A stretch of DNA of 64,000 bases. It comes from Kineosporia aurantiaca JCM 3230 (GTDB taxonomy: Bacteria; Actinomycetota; Actinomycetes; Actinomycetales; Kineosporiaceae). Below the pieces are notes generated by a model. The model was not told the DNA's origin, searched no databases, and saw only the letters and a list, made by a program, of their open reading frames with translations. This document shows, piece after piece, positions 54,499 through 62,846 of the stretch. Made by a program: the position numbers and the translations under genes. The stretch's first letter is position 1. The number at the start of each line of letters is the position of its first letter. The stretch is from assembly GCA_000719025.1 (NCBI GenBank), contig JODP01000013.1, positions 496,001-560,000 on the forward strand, in the 5' to 3' direction.

Positions 54499-55898
54499 TC
54501 CGGGGCTGGTTTTCGACCGGTCGCTCGCGAGGTCATGCGGCCGGTTTGGGATGTGTGTCGTGTGTTCTGCGCGGCCTGGCGGGTCCAAGGGTCATCCGAC
54601 TTCCGTCGTCAATGCCTCGGCAGCTCATGCGCTTCTGAGCCCCTAACCGTCCACCGGCTGCCTTAGTGCTGCGGTAGCGGCCGTTGGCACGGCTTTTGTT
54701 GCCCACCTTCTCCCGGGGCGGCTTTAGGTGGGATCGGCGACCCCGTCACCCACCTTCTAGGTTCCAGACCACCCGGCCTGTCGAGGTGATGGTCGCTGCG
54801 GCGGCCTCTTGGTGCCTGCCCTCACTCAATGCCCACGCCCCACGTCCGCAATTACCTACCCGGCACCGCCGCACACCCACCTGCACGACCCTTATCCCTT
54901 ACAACTTGCCCTCCCCCACCGCGCATACCTCCAACCCCGCTTGACTCCCGCTTCATCGACTCCCCTACCCGAATGGCTCTGCCACCCCGCCTGACCACCA
55001 CCCCCGCCACCCCACTTGTCTCCCACCCACCTCGCCGCCGCCCCGCCTAGCTGCCGCCCCACCTGGTCGCCGCCCCACCTGGTCGCCGCCCCACCTCGTC
55101 ACCACCCCACCTGGTCGCCGCCCCACCTGGTCGCCGCCCCACCTCGTCACCACCCCACCTCGTCACCAACCCACCTGGTCGCGCCACACCCGACCACTAC
55201 TCACCGACCCATCCCGCCTGACTTCACCTCTCGTACCCCGCGTGGCTACCACCTCCTTGACGCTCACCCCACCCGCCTAACTGCCCCCTCCCACCTGGCT
55301 CAACTGCTCCGCCCCACCCCACCTGGCCGCCACCCCACCTGTCTCCCACCCCACCTCCCAACCCACCTGTCTCCCACCCCACCTGGTCGTCATGCCACCT
55401 GGTCGCCACCCCACCCGTCTCCCATTTGTCTCCCAACCCATTCGTCTCCCAACCCATTCGTCTCCCAGCCCACCGGCTACCACTCGCCTACCCACCCCGG
55501 CCTGACCTCCACCTCTCGTACCCCGCGTGGCTGCCACCCCACTGACGCCCGCCCACCGCCTAACCACCCCTCCCACCTGACTCAACTACCCCACCCCACC
55601 TGACCCCCACCTTGCCCATCCCGCCCGATCGACCACGCCCTACCGACCGGAACTCCCCCAGCCCCACTCGTCCCCCATCCCGACACCACAAAGCCGACCC
55701 GCCCCAACCGTGACCCCACCCAACGCCCGCCCCGGACCGCCCTCGCCGGCCAACGAGTAGCGTGACCCAAGGAACCAGGCCCCTCACCAGCTGTGACGAA
55801 CAGCCTTAGCGCCGATCGTTACCAGCGAGTAGCATTCAGGGAATCACGCCAGCGACGGCGGCAGCTTTCGGCTGTGGCCCAGGAAAACGGGAGGTCAC
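54499..55898. other. 1.4-kb gene-free, C-rich region
   Basis: No credible gene. From about 54790 to 55730 the + strand is very C-rich and G-poor, made largely of CCACC/CCCAC words, with a 16-bp minisatellite at 55053-55180 and decayed 16-bp units to about 55470. Open frames on both strands are simple Pro/His/Thr or Gly/Val/Trp repeats. The last 100 bases should carry the fadA promoter. Confidence 0.75.
55053..55180. repeat. 16-bp tandem repeat, 8 copies
   Basis: Unit GCCGCCCCACCTGGTC, with variants ACCACCCCACCTCGTC alternating among copies at 55053, 55069, 55085, 55101, 55117, 55133, 55149 and 55165. Further decayed units of period 16 (AACCCATTCGTCTCCC) occur near 55430-55465. Confidence 0.9.
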
Positions 55899-57116
55899 GT
55901 GCCCGGCACATCGAGGGACGTCGTGTTCGTGGACGGCGTCCGGACCCCTTTCGGCAAGGCCGGTGAGAAGGGGATCTACGCCCAGACCCGCGCCGACGAC
56001 CTGGTCGTCCGGTGCATCCGGGAACTGCTCAGACGGCATCCCGAACTGCCCCCGGAAAAGGTCGACGAGGTGGCGATCGCGGCCACCACGCAGACCGGCG
56101 ACCAGGGACTGACCATCGGTCGCACGGCGGCGCTGCTGTCCGGGCTGCCGAAGAGCGTTCCGGGTTACGCCATCGACCGGATGTGCGCGGGAGCGATGAC
56201 CGCGGTCACCACGACCGCCTCGGGCATCGCGTTCGGGGCGTACGACGTGGTGATCGCGGGCGGCGTCGAGCACATGGGGCATCACCCGATGGGCGAGGGA
56301 GTGGACCCGAACCCGCGCTTCGTGTCGGAGAAGATCGTCGACCCGGCCGCGCTGGTGATGGGCGAGACCGCGGAGAACCTGCACGACCGGTTCCCGCACC
56401 TGACCAAGGAGCGGGCCGACGCCTACGCGGTGGCCAGCCAGGCCAAGGTCCAGGCCGCGTACGAGGCCGGGCGGATCCAGCGGGATCTGGTGCCGATGGC
56501 CACCCGGAGCGTCGAGCAGGGCTGGGGGCTTGCCACCGCGGACGAACCGCCGCGCCCGGGAACCACTCTCGAGGGCCTGGCCACGCTGAAGACGCCGTTC
56601 CGGCCGCATGGGCGGATCACCGCGGGCAACGCGGCGGGCCTGAACGACGGAGCCACCGCCTGCCTACTGGCCGACGCGGAAACCGCAGTCGAGCTCGGCC
56701 TTCCGGTGAAGATGCGGCTGATCTCGTATGGTTTCAAGGGAGTTGAGCCCGAGGTGATGGGCTACGGTCCCGTCCCGGCCACCGAAAGGGCTTTGAAGCT
56801 GGCCGGTCTCAGCATCGACGACATCGGACTGTTCGAGATCAACGAGGCCTTCGCCGTGCAGGTGCTGTCCTTCCTGGACTACTACGGCATCAAGGACGAC
56901 GATCCGCGGGTCAACCCGGACGGCGGGGCGATCGCCATCGGCCACCCGCTAGCGTCCTCTGGTGTCCGCCTGATGACCCAGCTGGCAAGGCATTTCGAGA
57001 GCCATCCCGAGGTCCGCTACGGCCTGACCACGATGTGCATCGGGATCGGCATGGGGGGCTCCGTGATCTGGGAGAACCCACTGCACGCCGACTACGGCAA
57101 GGGGGCCGCCGCGTGA
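55899..57116 (+). CDS. fadA: Acetyl-CoA C-acyltransferase (3-ketoacyl-CoA thiolase)
   Basis: A 405-residue thiolase cleaving 3-ketoacyl-CoA in beta-oxidation. Acyl-accepting Cys in IDRMCAGAM, VIAGGVEHMGHHPMG, NEAFAVQVLSFL, AIAIGHPLASSG (His) and TMCIGIGMGG (second Cys). GTG 55899 with GGGAGG 5 bases upstream. It overlaps fadB by 4 bases, giving the two-subunit trifunctional complex. Confidence 0.95.
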   Translation: MPGTSRDVVFVDGVRTPFGKAGEKGIYAQTRADDLVVRCIRELLRRHPELPPEKVDEVAIAATTQTGDQGLTIGRTAALLSGLPKSVPGYAIDRMCAGAMTAVTTTASGIAFGAYDVVIAGGVEHMGHHPMGEGVDPNPRFVSEKIVDPAALVMGETAENLHDRFPHLTKERADAYAVASQAKVQAAYEAGRIQRDLVPMATRSVEQGWGLATADEPPRPGTTLEGLATLKTPFRPHGRITAGNAAGLNDGATACLLADAETAVELGLPVKMRLISYGFKGVEPEVMGYGPVPATERALKLAGLSIDDIGLFEINEAFAVQVLSFLDYYGIKDDDPRVNPDGGAIAIGHPLASSGVRLMTQLARHFESHPEVRYGLTTMCIGIGMGGSVIWENPLHADYGKGAAA

Positions 57117-59245
57117 GCGTCAGCGATCTGCGCAAGAGCGCCGAGGAGGCCACCCCGGACGAGGTCGTCACCCGGGCCCTGGCCCGGGACATCACCCTCC
57201 CGAACGACGCGGGCACCCTGGTGCTGATCACCCTGGACAACGGTCTGGACCACAACCGGCCCAGCACTTTTGGGCTGCGCGGCCTGGGTAGCCTGGAGCA
57301 GGCGCTGGACACCGCCACCGAGCGCGCCGCGAAGAGCGAGATCGTCGCCGTGGCGATCACCGGGAAGCCGTTCTTCCTGGCCGCCGGGGCCGACCTGAAC
57401 CTGCTCAAGGGCGACGCGACCCGCGACCAGGCACTGATGATCGGCCGGCTCGGCCACGACGTGTTCCGCAAGCTGGGCGAACTGCCGGTGCCCAGCTTCG
57501 CCTTCGTCAACGGGGCGGCCCTGGGCGGAGGGCTGGAGATCGCGCTGCACTGCAGCTACCGCACGATCTCTTCCGGCGTCCCGGCCATCGCCCTGCCGGA
57601 GTGCTTCCTCGGCCTGATCCCCGGCTGGGGCGGCACCTATCTGCTGCCAAACCTGATCGGCCCGACCGCGGCGTTCGAGGTGATCATCAAGAACCCGCTC
57701 AGCAACAACCGGATGCTGAACGGGGACAAGGCGTTCCGGCTCGGGCTGGGTGACGCGCTGTTCGAGCCGGCCGATTTCCTGGAGCAGTCGCTGTTCTGGG
57801 CCTCGGCCGTGCTGCGCGGCGAGATCGTGATCGACCGGCCGGAGGTCGACCGTTCCGAAGCGATCTGGGACGCGGCCTGCGCCGAGGCCAGAGCCTTCGC
57901 CGACTCCAAGATCGGCGGCGCCGCCCCGGCTCCTTACCGGGCGATCGAGCTGGTCGCCCGGGCCCGTACCGCCGACCGGGACGAGGGTTTCGCGGCCGAG
58001 GACGAGGCCCTGGCCGACATGGCCGCGAGCCCGGAACTGCGGGCCGGGCTGTACGCCTTCGACCTGGTCAGCAAGCGGGCCCGGAAGCCCTCCGGCGCAC
58101 CCGACAAGTCGCTGGCCCGCAAGGTCGGGGCGGTCGGCGTGGTCGGGGCCGGGCTGATGGCCAGCCAGCTCGCCCTGCTCTTCGTCCGCCGGCTGAAGGT
58201 CCCGGTCACGCTCACCGACCTGGACCAGGAACGGGTCGACAAGGGCGTGCAGTACGTCCACGACGAGATCGACAAGCTGCTGCTGCGCGGGCGGCTGGGC
58301 GCGGACGCCGGCAACCGGCTCAAGGCGCTGGTCCGGGGCACCACCGACAAGGCCGCGTTCGCCGACGCCGACGTGGTGATCGAGGCGGTGTTCGAGGACC
58401 TGGCGGTGAAGAAGCAGGTCTTCGCCGACCTCGAGGCGATCGTCCCGGAGACCTGCGTCCTGCTGACCAACACCTCGTCCCTCTCGGTCAGCGCGATGGC
58501 CGCCGACCTGGCCCATCCGGAGCGGGTGGCCGGGTTCCACTTCTTCAACCCGGTCTCGGTGCTGCCGCTGGTCGAGGTGGTCCGGGCCGATAAGACCGAC
58601 GACGCGACGCTGGCCACGGTCTTCCAGCTCGGCAAGGCGCTCGGCAAGACCTGCGTGCTGGCCGCGGACGCGCCCGCGTTCATCGTCAACCGGCTGCTGA
58701 CCCGGATGATGGGCGAGGTGGTGACCAGCGTCGACGAGGGCAGCGACCTGCACGTGGCGGACGAGGCGCTGGCTCCGCTGGGCCTGCCGATGTCGCCCTT
58801 CCTGCTGCTGAACCTGGTCGGGCCGCCGATCGCCCTGCACGTCTCGGAGACCCTGCACCAGGCCTACCCGGACCGGTTCGGGGTGTCGGAGAACCTGGGT
58901 CGGCTGGTGGCCGCGGGCAAGCCGGCGATCTGGTCGTACGACGAGTCCGGGAAGCCCTACCTGGATGAGGAGACGGCCGCGCTGTTCCGGCCGGGTGATC
59001 ACGCCTCCACCGGGGAGGAGATCCGCGAGCGGACGCTGGTGGCCATCACCGGGGAGATCGGCCTGATGCTCGAGGAGGGTGTGGTCCAGCACGCGCAGGA
59101 CATCGACCTGTGCATGATCATGGGCGCTGGCTGGCCGTTCCACCTCGGGGGCATCACCCCGTACCTGGACCGCGAGGGTTACTCCGAACGCGTCCTCGGC
59201 CACCGTTTCCTGCCCGCCGGCGAGTCAACCCTTCCGATTAGGTAA
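57113..59245 (+). CDS. fadB: Multifunctional enoyl-CoA hydratase/3-hydroxyacyl-CoA dehydrogenase
   Basis: A 710-residue two-enzyme protein. The N-terminal crotonase domain (about 30-300) has AAGADLNLLKGD, FVNGAALGGGLEIALHCSYR (oxyanion hole) and ALPECFLGLIPGWGGT (catalytic Glu). The dehydrogenase part starts VGVVGAGLMASQLALLF (NAD fold) and continues NTSSLSVSAMA, VAGFHFFNPVSVLPLVEV (catalytic His) and APAFIVNRLLTRMM. GTG 57113 overlaps the fadA stop. Catalyses hydration and oxidation before the FadA step. Confidence 0.95.
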   Translation: MSVSDLRKSAEEATPDEVVTRALARDITLPNDAGTLVLITLDNGLDHNRPSTFGLRGLGSLEQALDTATERAAKSEIVAVAITGKPFFLAAGADLNLLKGDATRDQALMIGRLGHDVFRKLGELPVPSFAFVNGAALGGGLEIALHCSYRTISSGVPAIALPECFLGLIPGWGGTYLLPNLIGPTAAFEVIIKNPLSNNRMLNGDKAFRLGLGDALFEPADFLEQSLFWASAVLRGEIVIDRPEVDRSEAIWDAACAEARAFADSKIGGAAPAPYRAIELVARARTADRDEGFAAEDEALADMAASPELRAGLYAFDLVSKRARKPSGAPDKSLARKVGAVGVVGAGLMASQLALLFVRRLKVPVTLTDLDQERVDKGVQYVHDEIDKLLLRGRLGADAGNRLKALVRGTTDKAAFADADVVIEAVFEDLAVKKQVFADLEAIVPETCVLLTNTSSLSVSAMAADLAHPERVAGFHFFNPVSVLPLVEVVRADKTDDATLATVFQLGKALGKTCVLAADAPAFIVNRLLTRMMGEVVTSVDEGSDLHVADEALAPLGLPMSPFLLLNLVGPPIALHVSETLHQAYPDRFGVSENLGRLVAAGKPAIWSYDESGKPYLDEETAALFRPGDHASTGEEIRERTLVAITGEIGLMLEEGVVQHAQDIDLCMIMGAGWPFHLGGITPYLDREGYSERVLGHRFLPAGESTLPIR

Positions 59246-59256
59246 TGGCACCCTGC

Positions 59257-59281
59257 CACAAGGCGGCCTGGTGGCCTTGTG
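59257..59281. terminator. Hairpin after fadB
   Basis: CACAAGGC (59257-59264) pairs with GCCTTGTG (59274-59281) around a 9-base loop, 11 bases after the fadB stop. No T-tract. Confidence 0.6.
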
Positions 59282-59400
59282 TCACCACCGGGACGCTCAA
59301 GGTAAGACGGCACCCGTCGACCGGGTACTGAGCGTTCCGATTCGGCGTCAGAGTGGCGTTTTCGGGCTTCGGGGCCACTCTCCGCGTTTACGGTGGGCCC

Positions 59401-60222
59401 ATGCCCGACGCCATCGGAACCGACGAAACCGCGCTGCGGCGCTGCGTCCTGGCCGTGAGCGTGCTTCACGACCTGGACCTGGCCCCGGGCGACGACGGGG
59501 TGCGGGTTCCGGACGAGAACGGGGTGCTGGTGACCTGGGCGATGATCGCCCAGGTCGCCGGCCCCGACCTGGAGGCCTCGGAACCGGCCGCCCGGCACCG
59601 GGTGGCCACTCTGCTGCGGCTGCACCGGATGGTCAGCGAGCTGGGTGACGAGGCGACGGCCTGCTTCCGGGAGGCGCTGCGCCTGGTCGCGCTGCCGCCC
59701 GGGCACATCGACCACCTGGGCCCGGACTGGGTGATCCAGCGGCTGCCCGGCGGCGCGCTGGACCTTGGGTACGGCCTTTACGGACTGCTGGACGAGCCGG
59801 ACCGGTGCGTGCCGCTGGCCCCGTCCCTGGCCGAGCGGGTCGGCATCCAGGGCCGTGACTCCTGGGCCGCGATGCGCGAGTACACCGAGCGGATGGGCGC
59901 CCTAGCTGCGGCCCGTCTGGCCCGGGACGGCCGGGAAGGCGTGATCCGGCCGGTCGGCGGCTGCGACGTGCTCTCGCTGATGGCCTCCCGCACCCTGCGC
60001 AAGCACCTGGCCGAGGGGGACGGCACGGGCATGCGCGCCGTCGCCTCACCCACCCGGCAGCGGGCCTGGTACGACCTACGGCACATGGACCCGGGCTTCG
60101 TGCAGGCGGCCTGGCAGCTCACCGACGAGCCGGACCGCGGTCTGGCGATCCCCCTCCTGGTGACCGCGGACGAGGTAGCGGTGCCCCAGCAACCTCGCCG
60201 GGGCAAGCACGCCGCTCTTTAG
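59401..60222 (+). CDS. Conserved hypothetical protein
   Basis: A 273-residue soluble, largely helical protein (RRCVLAVSVLHDLDLAPGDDGV; TWAMIAQVAGPDLEASEPAARHRVATLLRL). I recognise no domain. No signal peptide or membrane helix. ATG 59401; the open frame upstream is non-coding. Its stop overlaps the stop of the convergent dxs gene by 3 bases, so no terminator can lie between them. Confidence 0.72.
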   Translation: MPDAIGTDETALRRCVLAVSVLHDLDLAPGDDGVRVPDENGVLVTWAMIAQVAGPDLEASEPAARHRVATLLRLHRMVSELGDEATACFREALRLVALPPGHIDHLGPDWVIQRLPGGALDLGYGLYGLLDEPDRCVPLAPSLAERVGIQGRDSWAAMREYTERMGALAAARLARDGREGVIRPVGGCDVLSLMASRTLRKHLAEGDGTGMRAVASPTRQRAWYDLRHMDPGFVQAAWQLTDEPDRGLAIPLLVTADEVAVPQQPRRGKHAAL

Positions 60223-62120
60223 GGCTGGGGAACGTCCACGGTCAGCGCCGCCTGACGGGCGAAGTACTCGACCACCTCGCGGGAGACCTCCTGGGCGGTG
60301 AGCCCGACCTTCTCCAGCACCTGGCTGCGGCTGGCGTGGTCGAGGAACTGCTGCGGGATGCCGAAACTCCGCACCCGGGTGGGCACCCGGGCCGCCGCGA
60401 GTTCGGCCGCCACCTGCGTGCCGACCCCGCCGGCCACACCGTTGTCCTCCAGCACGACGACCAGCTCGTGCCGGGCGGCCAGCGCGGGCAGCGCCGCATC
60501 GACCGGCAGCACCCAGCGCGGGTCGACCACGGTGACGCCGATGCCCTGCTGGGTCAGCCCCTCGGCGACGGCCAGGCCCAGCCCGACCATCGAGCCGACC
60601 CCGACGATCAGGACGTCCTCCTCGCCGCCGCGGTGCAGCACGTCCATCCCGCCGACCTGCTCGACGGCCGGCACCTCCTCGGCGACCTGGCCCTTCTGGA
60701 AGCGCAGCACGGTCGGGCCGTCCTCCACCGCGACCGCCTCGCGCAGCAGCTCACGCAGCCGGACCGCGTCGCGCGGGGCGGCGATCCGGATGCCCGGCAC
60801 CAGGCTGAGCAGGGACAGGTCCCACATGCCGTTGTGGCTGGCCCCGTCGTCACCGGTGATGCCGGCCCGGTCGAGGACGAAGGTGACGCCCTCGTGGTGC
60901 AGCGCCACGTCCATCAGCACCTGGTCGAAGGCCCGGTTGAGGAAGGTCGCGTAGATCGCCACCACCGGGTGCAGACCGCCGTGCGCCATCCCGGCCGCGC
61001 TGGTGACCGCGTGCTGCTCGGCGATGCCGACGTCGAACACCCGCTCGGGATAGCGCTCGGCGAACTTGTGCAGGCCGACCGGGATCAGCATGGCCGCGGT
61101 GATCCCGACCACGTCCGGCCGCTCGTCCGCGATGGCGACGATCTCGTCGGCGAACACGCTGGTCCACTTCAGCCCGCCGCCGCTGGTCACCGGCTTGCCG
61201 GTCTCCGGGTCGATCACCCCGATGGCGTGGAACTGGTCGGCCGCGTCGTTGCGGGCCGGGGCGTAGCCGCGGCCCTTCTCGGTGATCGCGTGCACGATCA
61301 CCGGGCCGCCGAAGGCCTTGGCCCGGCCCAGGGCGAACTCCATCGCCTCCAGGTCGTGGCCGTCCACCGGGCCGACGTACTTGATCCCGAGATCCTCGAA
61401 CAGGCCCTGCGGGGCCACGATGTCCTTGATCCCCTTCTTCATGCCGTGCAGCGTGCCGTAGGCCAGCCGGCCCGGCGTGCCCCCGCGCTGCAGCACCGAC
61501 TTGCCCAGGTCGAGGGCCTTCTCGTAGCTGTTCAGGGTGCGCAGCGTGGCCAGCCGCTCGGACAGCCCGCCGATCGTCGGGGCGTAGGAGCGCTCGTTGT
61601 CGTTCACCACGATCACCAGGTTGCGCTCCTGGCCGACCGCGATGTTGTTCAGCGCCTCCCAGGCCATGCCCCCGGTCAGCGCGCCGTCGCCGACCACCGC
61701 GACCACGTGCCGGTTGCCCCGGCCGGTCAGCTGGTTGGCTTTGGCCAGGCCGTCGGCCCAGGACAGCGACGAAGAAGCGTGACTGCTCTCGACGATGTCG
61801 TGCTCGGACTCGGCCCGCGAGGGGTAGCCGGACAGGCCGCCGGCCCGCTTCAGGGCGGTGAAGTCCTGCCGGCCGGTGAGCAGCTTGTGCACGTAGCACT
61901 GGTGGCCGGTGTCGAAGACGATCTGGTCGTGCGGGGACTGGAAGACCCGGTGCACGGCCATGGTCAGCTCGACCACCCCGAGATTCGGCCCGAGATGCCC
62001 ACCGGTGCGCGAGACCTCACGGATCAGGAACGTCCGGATCTGCGCGGCCAGACCGGCCAGCTCCCCCGCGTCGAGCAACCGCAGATCGTCCGGGCCGTGG
62101 ATGTCCGTGAGCGCCACCAT
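60219..62120 (-). CDS. dxs: 1-deoxy-D-xylulose-5-phosphate synthase
   Basis: A 633-residue thiamine diphosphate enzyme condensing pyruvate and glyceraldehyde 3-phosphate, first step of the MEP isoprenoid pathway. Visible: GGHLGPNLGVVELTMAVH, DTGHQCYVHKLLTGR, GDGALTGGMAWEALNN (cofactor loop), IGVIDPETGKP, GIAEQHAVTSAAGMA and the pyrimidine-binding block DRAGITGDDGASHNG. Length normal. GAGGAG lies 11 bases upstream of ATG 62120. Single-gene unit. Confidence 0.97.
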   Translation of the reverse strand: MVALTDIHGPDDLRLLDAGELAGLAAQIRTFLIREVSRTGGHLGPNLGVVELTMAVHRVFQSPHDQIVFDTGHQCYVHKLLTGRQDFTALKRAGGLSGYPSRAESEHDIVESSHASSSLSWADGLAKANQLTGRGNRHVVAVVGDGALTGGMAWEALNNIAVGQERNLVIVVNDNERSYAPTIGGLSERLATLRTLNSYEKALDLGKSVLQRGGTPGRLAYGTLHGMKKGIKDIVAPQGLFEDLGIKYVGPVDGHDLEAMEFALGRAKAFGGPVIVHAITEKGRGYAPARNDAADQFHAIGVIDPETGKPVTSGGGLKWTSVFADEIVAIADERPDVVGITAAMLIPVGLHKFAERYPERVFDVGIAEQHAVTSAAGMAHGGLHPVVAIYATFLNRAFDQVLMDVALHHEGVTFVLDRAGITGDDGASHNGMWDLSLLSLVPGIRIAAPRDAVRLRELLREAVAVEDGPTVLRFQKGQVAEEVPAVEQVGGMDVLHRGGEEDVLIVGVGSMVGLGLAVAEGLTQQGIGVTVVDPRWVLPVDAALPALAARHELVVVLEDNGVAGGVGTQVAAELAAARVPTRVRSFGIPQQFLDHASRSQVLEKVGLTAQEVSREVVEYFARQAALTVDVPQP

Positions 62121-62300
62121 CGACTACGCATCTCCTCAGCTGCCGGGAATCGGTGAGGACGGCGAAAACCGCTCGCCGTCCCGACTGAGATTCTAAGGTC
62201 GGGCGCCGGGCCGCGCTGCGAACCGGCGCCCGGAACGGTTGGATCCACGAAACTTTCACGTTTCCTCCACATCACACCGCTGTGGATCAACGACGCAGGG

Positions 62301-62669
62301 TCACATCCGGGGGATGTAGCGCTCCCCCCGCAGGGCCCGGGCCACCAGCTCCACCCCGCGGTGGGCGGCCATCAACCGGGCCTGCTCGTGCTCGACGGTC
62401 TGGATCATCTCCTCCAGCGCGTCCGGCGGCAGATCCCGGGACAGGTCGGTGCGGATCTTCCCCAACCCCCGGGCCAGCGCCTGCCGCTGCGCCCCCACCT
62501 GCTGGTAGGCCAGCCAGGCCAGGCCGAGCGGATGCCGGCGGACCACGGCGTAGCCGCGGAAGTCGGCCGGGCACAGGTCGAGCAGCCAGGAGGTGGCGGA
62601 CTGCTCCCACTCGGGGGCGCCGGGCGGGAGCACGGCGTCCGGCCAGCCGGGTGGGAGGTGTTCGGTCAC
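62301..62669 (-). CDS. Small conserved protein of unknown function
   Basis: About 122 residues from GTG 62669 (TEHLPPGWPDAVLPPGAPEWEQSA); the frame is open to 62750 but the extra part is Gly/Arg-rich and unlikely. Core: SWLLDLCPADFRGYAVVRRHPLGLAWLAYQQV then a long charged helix (EEMIQTVEHEQARLMAAHRGV). I cannot name the family, though homologues near dxs in actinobacteria are familiar. Start uncertain, no clear ribosome site. Confidence 0.68.
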   Translation of the reverse strand: MTEHLPPGWPDAVLPPGAPEWEQSATSWLLDLCPADFRGYAVVRRHPLGLAWLAYQQVGAQRQALARGLGKIRTDLSRDLPPDALEEMIQTVEHEQARLMAAHRGVELVARALRGERYIPRM

Positions 62670-62787
62670 AGGGGCAGACAACCAGAAGGTGTTGCCGAAC
62701 CGGGACCTCCGCCGGGCTGATTCTTTGGGGCCACCGCCTCCCCCGCCCACCCGGGAAGACGGAACGAGCTAACCCAAAAGTGAGGTC

Positions 62788-62825
62788 GGGGGCAGTAAGA
62801 AGGCCAAAACCTCCTCACTGCCCCC
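62788..62825 (-). terminator. Hairpin terminator of the ROK regulator gene
   Basis: GGGGGCAGT (62788-62796) pairs with ACTGCCCCC (62817-62825); the stem extends with two mismatches to about 16 pairs. On the minus strand it follows the ROK gene stop by 21 bases and is followed by a short T run (CACTTTT). Confidence 0.82.
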
Positions 62826-62846
62826 AAATCGGAGACCACTAAGACC

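Noticed and set aside
55053..55180. Chi recombination sites
   Set aside because: GGTGG words recall E. coli Chi (GCTGGTGG), but the octamer is not present as such and actinobacterial Chi differs.
55016..55603. 195-codon Pro/His/Thr-rich open frame in the C-rich gap
   Set aside because: It is only the translation of the 16-bp repeats; no ribosome site and no complex sequence.
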